64,000 bases of DNA from Megamerina dolium (Eukaryota; Arthropoda; Insecta; Diptera; Megamerinidae). The notes beneath the pieces were generated by a model. The model made no database searches. It saw only the letters and a list, made by a program, of their open reading frames with translations, and was not told the DNA's origin. The DNA lies in assembly GCA_963854835.1 (NCBI GenBank), contig OY978526.1, forward strand, positions 38,664,501 to 38,728,500, read 5' to 3'. This document shows positions 35,289 through 45,479 of this stretch, in pieces. The translations under genes were made by a program, and so were the position numbers. How positions within the stretch are numbered: the stretch's first letter is position 1; each line of letters begins with the position of its first letter.

Positions 35289-36939
35289 CAGTGGCTCACA
35301 GCTTATTTCGTACAGTGTATATATTTTTATGTACATGGCTGTAACATCGAAACTAAAAAACTTATCAATAAGTTTTGAATGTAGATGTCTATGTACGTGT
35401 TTAGTAAACCTAATAAGAAAACGGGGAACCCCAAAAATTGTTCTTTTTGTCATGCAAGAGAGAAAAACTATTGATCAGCTGATTTTCAGCTCACATCTTA
35501 TTTCGTACACAAACTTCAATGTAAGTAAGTTTCATTCTGCCGCGCAGTTACAAAGTATTTTTGAATTGTATGAGTTTTTGGACCTTTTTAACTATTATAA
35601 CAATTTTTATTATTATTATTTTAAATAGTTAAAGTGCTGTAAATTAAACATTTAGCGTTATGGGTCGTCGTACAACGATGGAACAGCGTAAACTGGTAAT
35701 TAACCATTTTAGGAAAGGTCAGAGTGTGCGAAAAATTGCTGAAATGACAAATTTAAGTGCCTCAACTGTCCAATACATCATTCAACGCTTCGTTCGCGAA
35801 AATCGGTTGGAGAACAAGGGCAGAGAAGCACCTAATAAGATTTTCAACGCATCAGACGAGCGTTATATTGTACGAAAAATTAAGAAAAATCCAAAGTTAT
35901 CCACTCCGAAGTTGGCTGCAGAGGTTCAGCGTGAAATAAGAAAATCATCCAGTGCTGAAACTGTCCGACGTGTGCTGCGCAATCATGACTTGAACGGTCG
36001 AGTAGCCCGAAAGAAACCATTCATTTCGAAAATGAATATACAACGCCGACTTGACTTCGCCAAAGAGCATATTATTAATACTCCTGCGTTCTGGAATACC
36101 GTTATTTTCGCGGATGAGTCTAAGTTTAATATTTTTGGCTCGGACGGAATGTCATATGTTTGGCGTAAAGCGAATACCGAGCTAAACAAGGAGAACCTTA
36201 AGCCCACAGTGAAGCATGGTGGCGGTAGCGTGATGGTTTGGGCCTGTATGTCAGCAGCCGGAGTAGGTGAATTGGTTTTTATTGAGGAAACAATGGACAA
36301 AATGAAGTACCTCGAGATTCTGAAAAACAATTTACTTCAAAGTGCAGACAAACTGGGTTTGCGGGAAGAATTTCGGTACTACCAAGATAATGACCCAAAA
36401 CATAAATCTGGGATTGTGCAATCTTGGCTTATTTGGAACTGCCCACACTTGATGTCTCCACCACCACAGTCACCTGACATGAATGTGATTGAAAATCTTT
36501 GGTCTATTTTGGACAATAAAATAAGAACACACAAGATTTCTAATAAGCAAGACCTAAAGAAGGTACTGATGGAAGAATGGAAAAAAATCACACCAGACAT
36601 CACTCAAAAATTGGTGGATTCAATGCCAAATAGACTCCAGGCTGTCATTAACGCTAAGGGATGTCAACTAAATATTAAAATCAACTTACTTTGTTTTTAG
36701 TTTGAACTTAAAGAGACTGTACGAAATAAGCTGTGACATGAATTTTCCTATTTTTTTCTTATTTTATTTTTTTATAGTGTCAAACACTAAAATTTTGAAA
36801 AAGTAAATTTTGGAAAATAAAAAACAAACCTTCCTTTCTAAAATGGCATTTATATTTTGTTCAAATTTTTGCTATATTAGGAATTACGACTGCAGCAATT
36901 TTTAAACTGTCACTGTACGAAATAAGCTGGGAGCCACTG
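35289..36939 (+). mobile_element. Tc1-like transposon, apparently complete (IR/DR type)
   Basis: 1651 bp with 29-bp terminal inverted repeats differing at one position (left begins CAGTGGCTCACAGCTTAT; right, inverted, CAGTGGCTCCCAGCTTAT) and TA on each side (35287-35288, 36940-36941). A second, internal motif pair containing TTATTTCGTACA occurs at about 35495-35510 and 36718-36738, the double transposase-binding-site layout known from other Tc1-family elements. An intact transposase frame lies between. The site without the insertion is recognisable in the paralogous unit at about 33530-33560. Confidence 0.93.
35660..36700 (+). CDS. Tc1-like transposase (DD34E), intact frame
   Basis: 346 codons, no stop or shift, within the usual 340-350 aa for Tc1-family transposases, which excise and insert their element at TA. 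An N-terminal bipartite helix-turn-helix region (about residues 7-50, QSVRKIAEMTNLSASTVQYI, and 65-115) is followed by a basic linker (RVARKKPFIS, 114-123). The catalytic triad is D152 in FADESKF, D243 in YYQDNDPKH and E278 in NVIENLW, with exactly 34 residues between D243 and E278. The Gly-rich segment GGGSVMVW (187-194) is present. Frame, triad and termini suggest that this copy may still be active or was until recently. Confidence 0.95.
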   Translation: MGRRTTMEQRKLVINHFRKGQSVRKIAEMTNLSASTVQYIIQRFVRENRLENKGREAPNKIFNASDERYIVRKIKKNPKLSTPKLAAEVQREIRKSSSAETVRRVLRNHDLNGRVARKKPFISKMNIQRRLDFAKEHIINTPAFWNTVIFADESKFNIFGSDGMSYVWRKANTELNKENLKPTVKHGGGSVMVWACMSAAGVGELVFIEETMDKMKYLEILKNNLLQSADKLGLREEFRYYQDNDPKHKSGIVQSWLIWNCPHLMSPPPQSPDMNVIENLWSILDNKIRTHKISNKQDLKKVLMEEWKKITPDITQKLVDSMPNRLQAVINAKGCQLNIKINLLCF

Positions 36940-36944
36940 TACAT

Positions 36945-37166
36945 AAAAGAGCTGCAAGAATGTTATTCGGTTTTCTAATATTGTAATTCTCTTTACACTC
37001 AAAACATGTAAATAGCTTATCTAAATAGAATGGAAAAGAGTGAGAGTAAAATATACGTAATGTGATCTGTTTTGTTATTGAAGTCAGTTACGAGAAGACT
37101 ATTCTCTTTACTTTCATTTGGAAATTCTCTTAATACTGAAAAGAAACACATTTCTGCAGCTCTCTA
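36945..37166. mobile_element. hAT-type MITE (222 bp)
   Basis: The ends read AAAAGAGCTGCAAGAATGT (left) and, inverted, TAGAGAGCTGCAGAAATGT (right). The 8-bp target duplication ATGTACAT is intact on the right (37167-37174). On the left it is split by the Tc1-like element into ATGTA and TACAT. No coding capacity. The AGAGAGCTGCA end matches the terminus at 41101-41116 of the truncated hAT transposase locus. Confidence 0.75.
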
Positions 37167-37234
37167 ATGTACATACACATCATCGTCTGTAGCTTCGGTT
37201 GCGGCTGCCATAAAGCCGAAGCTACGAACATGTG

Positions 37235-37985
37235 CGTAGGTTGTGTATGCATCCCTTCTGTATGTACCTACGTAGATATGATACAGAACAGTTATGAACA
37301 TATGAACCGTTATGTTTGATTTTCTTTTGTTTAATACAATAAAGACTTTCAGCTTCAAATTCTTATTTCTAGACATTGAAATTGAAATTTTCATAAATAA
37401 CACAATGAAGTCTTTATAGAGATATGTTACTGGAAAGCATCAAAACCACACAAATTTTAATTTAATTGAAATGTTTGAAATCGAATACAAAAGAATCATT
37501 GAAATTGGATACTCTCGTAGAAAAAAAAAATATAATTATGAACAAAATCACTTGTATTTAAATTAATTAACAATAGACACTCATAAAATTCTGGATGAAA
37601 AGCATTCTTGTAAATTTGGTAGGTAATATATTAAATTACGAAAACTGTACAAAATTACCTACTGTTATATGTATGTAGATGGTCGCGAATATTTCAAATC
37701 AAATTTGAAAACAATTAATGTTAGTTTAAGTCTTTTTCTTTTAAATATGGTACTATCAATACCAATCACAAATCAATTAATTCAGCAATTCAATATTTCG
37801 CACAAATAATTAATGTTAATATTTTATTATCCATTCAATGTTGCGCACAATGCACTATGTACATACTCTCACTACGTAATTTGTTATCCTTTCTGCACTC
37901 ATTTCACAACTGACTATGGCAAATGTTTGGTAACAGAAATTTGAAATGAAGCGTCGCTTGCTTTTTTTTTATCAACATAGTATAT
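37235..37985. repeat. Segmental duplicate A (pair with 39197-39775)
   Basis: Shared blocks in the same order: TACCTACGTAGATA.GATACAG, GAACATATGA.CCGTTAT, AATTTAATTGAAATGTTTGA, a box with TTGATGGTCGCGAATTTTTC-like sequence (near 37670), AATTGAAAGCG-like and TAGTAT near the end. The copy is cut at its right end by a Harbinger-type element. Confidence 0.7.
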
Positions 37986-38228
37986 CAGCCCGATTCTGAA
38001 TAACAATTCCCCGGGAATTTTTCCCTTTTCCCTATTCTTGTATTCTGAATATAAATTCCCCGGGAGTTTTTCCCTTTTCCCTTTCCTCCAATTCTAAACG
38101 AACTTCGAAATCGGGAATTTCTTCCCTGGGAAAAAAGTAGGCATTCCGAATGTAAATAAAAGGGAGAATGTGATGACATTTATTGAAAATTATTCCGCCA
38201 ACTATCTGCAAGGGAGTTGTATGCAAAA

Positions 38229-38475
38229 ATGTAAGTATTTAATTGTTTTCGTAGAAAATGGAATAAATGTTGTTATTTATTAAATAAATAACATTATTTA
38301 TTACTATTACAAATATTATTATGGCATTATTATTACTTTCAGGTCAAAAACAACGAACAAGTTCCATTTCGATCTTATGCTAAATGCAATGCAATCACAT
38401 CCCGACATTGCGCGTAGATTCTATAAAGGAAACAGGGAGGAGCTCACCAGATTTTGGCGAAATTTGGAGGTGGAA
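38229..38475 (+). pseudogene. Harbinger accessory DNA-binding protein, N-terminal remnant
   Basis: Exon 2 (from 38343, after acceptor TTTCAG) reads SKTTNKFHFDLMLNAMQSHP, then DIARRFYKGNREELTRFWRN, similar to the Myb/SANT- or MADF-like second protein of Harbinger elements. A donor GTAAGT at 38231 would join AT to G, creating the start codon across the splice junction. The frame runs into reverse-oriented transposase sequence and the rest is lost. Confidence 0.6.
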
Positions 38476-38959
38476 TTAAATTCGTATTATTGCTACGAAT
38501 ATGCGTCCCATCAATACATCCTATAACACCTGGAATGCCGTGCTTCATATAAAAGGCTAATACTATTTTCTTTTTTTCTATAGCCGTTTTGGAAAATTTT
38601 ATCCATTCTGGTCATACATTTTCTTCAAAAATATTTATGACCTCCTTCAACACTTTGCTGAAGCTACACTGGACCAAGGACACAGCACAATCTTTCCCTA
38701 TCCCTGCGAATGCCTTTTTGGGCTGAATATGCGACGACAACACAATCAGCAGATACATAAAAGCGGTCTTGTTCACTCTATAATATTTTTCAAACCTTTG
38801 AAAATGAATAATTAATATAATAAACACATATAAAAGTAACTTATTATAATTACAATGTATCCGGCAGTTCAAGCAGATTTGCCGCGTCGCGTAACTGCCT
38901 CCTTTGTTGTTGCTTCTTTCGCTCCTGCTATACATAATTTTTTTATAGTTTGTACACAA
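38476..38959 (-). pseudogene. Harbinger transposase, deleted remnant
   Basis: The minus strand reads FEKYYRVNKTAFMYLLIVLS, then a shortened link to SFSKVLKEVINIFEENV and a stop. It continues in the same general order as AIEKKKIVLAFYMKHGIPGV and IGCIDGTHIRSN, the latter carrying the first catalytic Asp motif (IDGTHI, about 38505). The middle (the ...GSxQ..SQSSVSR region) and everything after the first Asp motif are missing. Confidence 0.75.
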
Positions 38960-39196
38960 TTCTATTGTTTTTATATTTATTTATTTAGAATTATTGTTAA
39001 AATGTAACAAATAAATTGCACTTCTTATTCAAAACAAACCACAATAAGTAAAACAGCTGTCTTCGAAAATTCGAAATTCTCTTTCCCTTTGTATTCTGTT
39101 CCCTGATTGTTTAGAATAGGAGGAATTTATTCTCGGGAAAGATCAAATTCCCGGGGAAAAATTCCCCGGGAATATTCAGAATCGGGCTGTATATGT

Positions 39197-39775
39197 ACCT
39201 ACGCTTCTATATGTACCTACGTAGATACGATACAGAACAGTTATGAACATATGAGCCGTTATTTTTGATTTTCTTTTGTTACTGTTATTTCACTTAAATA
39301 TTGAAATTTAATTTTTCATGAATAACACAATAAAGTCTATAGAGATTTACAGGAAAGCATCAAAAAACCACAAATCTTAATTTAATTGAAATGTTTGAAA
39401 TTCAATACAAAAAGAATCATTGCAATCGACACTCAGAAAATTCCAAATACCCGTAGGTAATACATCAAACTATGAAAACTGTACAAAATTACTTACCTCG
39501 TTATATGTTGATGGTCGCGAATTTTTCAAATAAAATTTGAAAACAATTAATGTTTTTCTTTTAAATTTGGTATTATCAATACCAATCGATCAACACAAAT
39601 CAATATATTGCAGCAATTCAATGTTGCGTACAATGCACTACACACTTTCACTCGATCAGTTGTTACTCTCTCTGCACTTATTTCACAACTGACTATGGGA
39701 AACGTATGGTAGCAGAAATTTGAAATCAAGCGTCGTTTGATTTTTTTTTTTAGCAACATAGTATCTTTGGTTCTG
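39197..39775. repeat. Segmental duplicate B (pair with 37235-37985)
   Basis: A diverged copy of 37235-37985 without internal insertions. It contains another exon-like box whose minus strand ends CATCAACATATAACGAG before a good donor GTAAGT (about 39490-39530). The pair shows where the Harbinger-type element entered. Confidence 0.7.
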
Positions 39776-40160
39776 ATTTTTTTATCTTAGTTCAATGTTG
39801 CCACTAAGGAACATTTTTTTCTTTTAAGTTGCTATTGTAGAACTAGAAATGAAAGATTTTCTTTTTAGCATAAACATATAAACATAAACGAATGAACATT
39901 CAATTAATACAATATCCCAATTATTATTATTAATTGTTAACACAAGATATATTTTTACATGCTTAATTTTTAACATATTTTATAACTACTTGCTCAATAT
40001 TTTGAAATTTTCTATTTATTGAAACCAACGTTGTTTGGCACTATGTCATCAGTGAGTTTTATAGTTTTATATCAAACATTAGTGTAAAGTCGAGCTTTTA
40101 TGAAAATTAAAAATCTTAATATCCGAATGTATCAACATCTATCAAAATTACAAAAGTTGA
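39776..40160. other. AT-rich DNA, no gene recognised
   Basis: The second half (about 40068-40150) is related to 29832-29905. The left end of the hAT fragment was not found here. Confidence 0.5.
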
Positions 40161-40163
40161 GAA

Positions 40164-40751
40164 TTATCTACCAATTATTCGAAAATATTTGACCCGCACA
40201 TAGTCCGTCCACATGTCGATTGTAGCTGTAGCTCCACCGCTGCTCACAATGTTATTTATTTCTTCTTTAAGTTTTTCTTTTTTTTCATTTGCGTACTTTT
40301 GGGCTTTGCGGGAAATTGTTGTTGGGTTAGGTAGCAAATCCTCTACATCAACGTGCTCGCCATACGTTGCACCAATCTTGATAAAGAATTTTACCAGTTT
40401 CGAGAAGCCAGAACCTTGAACTGCTGAAAATGGCCGACAGTCTTCAATAATCCATGATGTGCATTTTTCAATGGCTTCATTTTTGTCTGACGCTGTGACA
40501 GTTTTTAAGTGCTGCGACTCTTTGATTTTTTTGCAGCATGGGTGACGAATTAGGTTAGACGTCTGTCCATTGCAATACTTTAATACTTTTAAGCAACTGC
40601 GACAGTAAACAAAACCTTCCAGTACAGTTTCATCCGCCTGTATGATTTCAGATAAAACATTCCATACGAAACTTCGCCCTTTGCGCCGGCCAGACAGTGT
40701 ATAGTTGCCATTGGCAATGTTCTCACTAATAGAATTTTCTCTTGTTGTCAT
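40164..40751 (-). pseudogene. hAT transposase (hobo/Hermes-like), N-terminal part only
   Basis: 195 open codons from the ATG at 40751. A BED-type zinc finger occupies about residues 28-75 (FVWNVLSEI, then YCRSCLKVLKYCNGQTSNLI and RHPCC). The Hermes/hobo-like block WIIEDCRPFSAVQGSGF follows (about 100-117), then DLLPNPTTISRKA, and the first catalytic Asp in ATIDMWTD (about 178). The frame leaves the family right after WTDY and stops, so the RNase H-like core's second Asp, the insertion domain and the C-terminal Glu are gone. About a third of a normal 600-aa hAT transposase remains. Confidence 0.85.
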
Positions 40752-41116
40752 TCTGAACTTAAAAACACATAAAGCTTCGCTAATTGCTGTTAATCACTTC
40801 TCATAAAAAGGTTGACTGCCGTTCATACATATATTATTTAAGATTATATGCAAATTTTGTGCACACTCGAGTGTTACTCGAATGCATTCAATCAGCTCGT
40901 GTGCCGAGTAGCTGTTCGTGTGTGTACGAGTGTCCATTCGACACTCGATTATATCAAACATTTGCGCATTTGGTTCGAGTTTTGCGAACAGCATGTTCGT
41001 CTAGCACTCGCTCCTAGCGGCCAATACTTGTACTCGTACTTAAAAGTTTGATTGCAACAAAATCCGAGTGTATACTCGAGTGCGCACGAAAATTATGTAC
41101 CCGTTGCAGCTCTCTG
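40752..41116 (-). mobile_element. 5' end of the truncated hAT element: terminal repeat and ACTCG-rich subterminal region
   Basis: The element end reads CAGAGAGCTGCAACGG on the minus strand (41116-41101), a hobo/Hermes-type terminus. Between about 40862 and 41085 the word ACTCG/CGAGT recurs many times in both orientations (for example ACTCGAGTG twice), as expected for clustered subterminal transposase-binding sites in hAT elements. The opposite terminus was not found. Confidence 0.65.
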
Positions 41117-41639
41117 ATGTAGTGGACCTAAGGCATGATTAGATTATTTTGAAGCTAAGGCTTTAGTGCAATGTTACCATTTTAATGTTTTTGGGTTGAT
41201 GCTATTTGAATTGATAATATTGACAATGAATTGATGCGTATGCGTATAATTTTAGATTACATCTTTCGCATTACATAAGTTAATGTCAAATAATGATCTA
41301 TTGTATTTATAAAATAAAAAGAAATTATGTCGAGCGTTGTTGACTAAAGTCGCTGTCAACATCATGTTCATGTGAATGTACGAAATAGACAGATCAGTTT
41401 TATCAATTTTATTCCACAAAATGACTGCCAACATAAAAAAGAACAAATATTTATTAAATCCAGTACATTACTTCCACTATGATGTGATTGTGCAATAACG
41501 CAATTACATTACCATTTCTCATTAGACAAGAATAAAATAGAATCATATTTGTGTTAGTTGAACGAGTATAGTGTTACTTCCTTTTTTCTTTGACCTGTAC
41601 TACGCCCCCTCGATAACAAATATTGGTACGACTATTGGT
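41117..41639. other. AT-rich DNA, partly duplicated from 30.25 kb
   Basis: About 41405-41530 matches 30253-30370 (ACAAAAT.ACTGCCAACATAA and following). No gene. Confidence 0.5.
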
Positions 41640-41960
41640 CACAGTAGCGAATTATGCAGCATTATTGGACAACCTGAACAACGATATAATGAAGAAATGG
41701 ACTCATATGTCGAAGAAAAAAGTTCTGTACCATCATGATAATTAACCGGTACCCACGTCTTCGAAATCGATGGCCAAATTAGATCAATTACGATTCGAAT
41801 TGGATGCTTACCCACCGTATTCTTCAGACTTGGCTCTCAAAGAATATTATCTGTAGAGATTCGTACTACAGAAAGGACATCGAAATATTGGAAACTCGCT
41901 GTTCTCGAAGACAACTATGAAGAAATATAAGTTTTCATTAAAAATCTTGGTACTTTTCAG
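41640..41960 (+). pseudogene. Mariner transposase C-terminal relic
   Basis: The frame reads WTHMSKKKVLYHHDN (second catalytic Asp; a stop follows), then PTSSKSMAKLDQLRFELDAY and PPYSSDLALKEYYL with a stop. This is the mariner block KKVLFHQDN.PCHTS...YSPDLAPSDFFL. The third Asp is replaced by Glu-Tyr and stops are present. The first Asp region is missing. Confidence 0.75.
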
Positions 41961-42469
41961 CTCATTTAGTATTTTCAAAACACCTCAAAAAGTTTGATTT
42001 TGTATGAAAACATCATTTAAGTTTAACTACTATTGATAGATTTAATATTCGTATAACCAGGATTGTAAACAGGGAGGCGAATTGAAGTAATCTGACACAA
42101 ATTTCTAAAAATAAAACTAAACAAGAAAAGTATGCTAAATTTTTAATAGATATATTCAAGTGTCAAGAAAGTACATAGTTGCGTAGTCATGGTAGTAGTA
42201 CATAGTCATCACTTTAAAGTTTGGTCGCTTTGTCGCCGTTTGTGAAAAGTTATCTTAAAGAAGAAAGACAAGACTCTGCCTTACCTGTAGCTTAATAGCT
42301 TTTTTTTCAAATCCAATCGTGAAAATTTTGTACTGAAAAGCCAATGATCTCATACAAAAATTAGAGTAAAATATCGTGACTCAACTAATGATATTGGCAT
42401 TCGACCAAGATGCACCGCGACCATATGAGATTTATTTATATTTATTTATTCATTTATGTTTTAATGCAC

Positions 42470-42975
42470 TAGGTGAATTAAAGCACTATCTGAGGTTTAT
42501 TGGAGGCATGAAGCTAAGCGGTTTGTCTGCCAAGTGTTGGACGTGCGCAGAGAATATGCTCTGAACTTTCAATGACCAGTTCGCAGAATCTACAAATATC
42601 AGTGTTCAAGAAACCCAATTTGGATAGGTGATACCTCAGGCTGCAAGGCACTGTTAAGTAATTAGAGAGAATTCGTAATTGTGCTCGGGTTAACGAATGT
42701 AGCTTATCCGATATTCCATTAGCTGGGATAAGGAGTTGCTTTGAATATCGCTGACCAGCGCTCTTAAGCCATTGGCCGGCAAATTAACTTTTTGCCCATT
42801 TACGATAGCTTCGTTTGTGTAACTTTTTTAAGCCCATAGAATTGGCGCAGGACCAACTAAGAGTATGTCCGCATCTCGATTAGACAAGTAATTACCCATT
42901 TCATTGCCTTTATGTCCTTCATGCCCAGGAGCACACCTCAATAACTCAGTTATGAAGCTGCCTAGTATATTAAGA
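42470..42975 (-). pseudogene. LINE relic: RNase H and C-terminal zinc-knuckle part
   Basis: The minus strand near 42960-42840 reads CAPGHEGHKGNEMGNYLSNR, corresponding to the W.PGH.GI.GNE.AD.LA motif of LINE RNase H domains. Further on, near 42665-42545, it reads CSLRYHLSKLGFLNTDICRF then CELVIESSEHILCA, the terminal L..RHL...G....D..CRFC....E...HIL.C motif. Gaps and shifts separate them. It is a different LINE lineage from the one at 23-24.6 kb, which lacks RNase H. Confidence 0.65.
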
Positions 42976-43599
42976 ATGTTTTGGATATCATATCCCCTGT
43001 GATGTTGAGAGAGACAAGACGATACAGTTTACTTAATTCAGTTACTTATTTTCTTTTTTTAACTCGTGGCCACCATGCACGAGGTGTAGAGATGACTATG
43101 GGTCTGACAATCGAGGTGAAAGTCTAGTATGTTATTCTTGGATTAAAGCTAGAGATCGTACCGAAAGCATAGTGAAGGCATTAAATATAAAATAAAAATA
43201 GGATAGGTGTACGTTTGTACACCCGTTTGCTTTGTAGTGTTTATTTATCCAAAGTATTCGCGCTACCAACCGGCGATTTAAGGGCATTAATGTGGAATCT
43301 CATGTGATTGTAAATGTTAGCAGCAAACGCGGTGAAAATGATCATATTGTTAGAGATGATATGTTTCTTTCTGTTGAACCTCAGAAAGTTGAAGAGTGTA
43401 ATAATATTGAGGTAACAATGGCGTAAATGTCTTCAATCTTCAAGCCTGGGGCTAACTTCATGTGATGATGGGATTGAAACATAGTAATTGAAGAGGTTTG
43501 GGGAGAGAGCTCCGTCGTGCGCCGTTTCTAAAGCGCTAGTAGGTGTTACAGAATTCGAACACCGAATCTTTCAATAAGTCACAACACAACAACATACCT
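42976..43599. other. No gene recognised
   Basis: Slightly less AT-rich than the average of the window. No domain or terminus recognised. Confidence 0.45.
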
Positions 43600-43680
43600 T
43601 TGATCAGCCTCCGATATTGCCCTGACCTTACGCCAACCGATTACAATATATTCGGATCAGTTTTACATATTCTTATTTGA
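43600..43680 (+). pseudogene. Short mariner-like transposase scrap
   Basis: One frame reads LRYCPDLTPTDYNIFGSV, like the mariner motif YSPDLTPTDYHLFGSV that holds the third catalytic Asp. Too short to place further. Confidence 0.5.
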
Positions 43681-43764
43681 GTATAGTTCCATCAAGGAAG
43701 GTCTATGAAGACGATAAGGCAGAGTTTGCCAAAAAAAGGCATTCGGTCTCACAGAATGACACAC

Positions 43765-44870
43765 ACTTGAAATGAAAAAGCTTTATTGTAAATATAAAAA
43801 GAAAATACTTTTCTTTCTTTTACTTTGCTTTATATTTTATTCTTATTTTATTTATTTATTTATTTAAAATATTTTATAAATTATAAATATTTTTTCTTTA
43901 AATAGAAATATTGAAATATTTCTGGATTGGTTTTTCTTTGTTTCTCATATGAAAATTGATATAAATATTATAATTCTACATAAGCAAAATAGTTTTTCCA
44001 TCAACTATATGACTCCATGTATACGATATGAATGTATGTACATATATTGTACTTATATACTTAAGTGCATGCAACATTGTATTGTAATTACGAATTCAAA
44101 TATTGCTTCCTTCTTTTCCTTTTTTTTTTTTTTGCTTTATAAGTTTTTCTCACAATAGCTATGGGTTTCCAACAAAATCATGAAATCATTATATGTACAT
44201 ACTCCCTACAAGTGAAACAAGAAAAAGCGTGGAAAAACCCCACACATACATACGAATTCATAAGAGATTGATTACTTATCGAACTCAACATTGTTTGCGA
44301 ATATTGTCATAATTTTTTTGTTTGTTTGTTTATTTCTATATACTACTGCATTATGGATGCTACTATTGCTACCCTGTTCCATATAAATAAGTACATTGGT
44401 GGAAATTTCTAAGAATTCAAAATAGTGCACAGAACTTTCAGAAGCTCTTTCATGACAAATTCTTACTGTTAACCCATTTTGAACATCTGTAGGATTTTTC
44501 AAAGTGACGACAAATTACTAAGTAAACGGAGGTAATATTTTTAAAATGCAAATATGATCAAAATAAATAAATGTAAAAAAAAATTGTAATATATACAATT
44601 CGTCTTACATAACTCTCTTTTTATAGGTTTTCAAAACAATTGTTCTTAAAGCTTATCCATAAGCTTTTTTAAATTTTAGCACACCAATTGTTTGATAAAA
44701 ATAACAAATATTTATATAATGAAGTTCCCACTGGGCACCGTTTACCAATGTAACAATTTGTGGGTTAAAAAATTTATATATGAAAATCGTACTTTGGCCT
44801 TTTTTAAACAATTTGAAAGTTAAAGTAACGAGCGTGATAAAATATAAATTTTGTATTATTACGGTAGCTC
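43765..44870. other. AT-rich DNA, no gene recognised
   Basis: Very AT-rich; TTTA repeats near 43840-43865. No gene or terminus recognised. Confidence 0.5.
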
Positions 44871-45279
44871 TTGGCTTTCGTTGAATTTCTTGAAAATATT
44901 TGTAAACCGATAAAATTTAGTGAAAATATTGATAAAAACTGTGTAAATGTGGAAAGACGAGATGTTGAGATGTCGAACGAGGAAGAATTCGACGAAGATA
45001 TTTTACCTAATATGGATCGAACACATATTCCAGAAGTTACGGGTTATATAGAAATTGAATGCGATTCAAAAGATGAGCCCCTGCACCAAGTGTAAAGGAA
45101 GGCACTTATTATACAAAAGTTTGAATGAATTTGGTAATCCAAAATCGTGTAAAGAAAAACGCTCATCATCTGAAGTTATGAAATATGAAAGGCAGCCAAA
45201 TCATGAACCACTTAAGAGTGTTGCTACCACCATGATTTCAAAATTGAAAACTTTAACTGCAACCAAATTATTCTATTAA
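44871..45279 (+). pseudogene. Unrecognised coding-like fragment upstream of a piggyBac relic
   Basis: Two overlapping open frames of 74 codons each. The first has an acidic stretch (SNEEEFDEDILPNMD). The second begins near a CTKCKG motif and is basic (KSCKEKRSS). Acidic N-termini are common in piggyBac transposases, and the piggyBac motif follows about 240 bp downstream on the same strand, so this may be its decayed 5' part, but I recognise no domain. Confidence 0.35.
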
Positions 45280-45479
45280 TTCTAGGAACATGAATGAAAC
45301 GAAAATATGAAATTTATACATCGTTATGAACATGAAATTGTAAATATTTCCTAGGTATTGCAATCAGCAAATTAACTCTGGTTGTGTTTGTTGTGAAAAA
45401 AAAATTAAAACGTTCAAAATTTAAAAAAAAATACATTCATTTGGCAAATAATGACACTTTGGATTTGCAAAACTACGTC

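Larger units (their letters stand above)
37986..39189. mobile_element. PIF/Harbinger-type element, internally deleted
   Basis: 1204 bp with terminal inverted repeats starting CAGCCCGATTCTGAAT at both ends, followed by nested CCCCGGGAA palindromes, and a possible TATAT duplication on both sides (37981-37985, 39190-39194). It contains remnants of both Harbinger genes in their usual divergent/convergent arrangement: a Myb/SANT- or MADF-like protein on the plus strand and the transposase on the minus strand, meeting head-on at a deletion near 38475. Confidence 0.8.
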
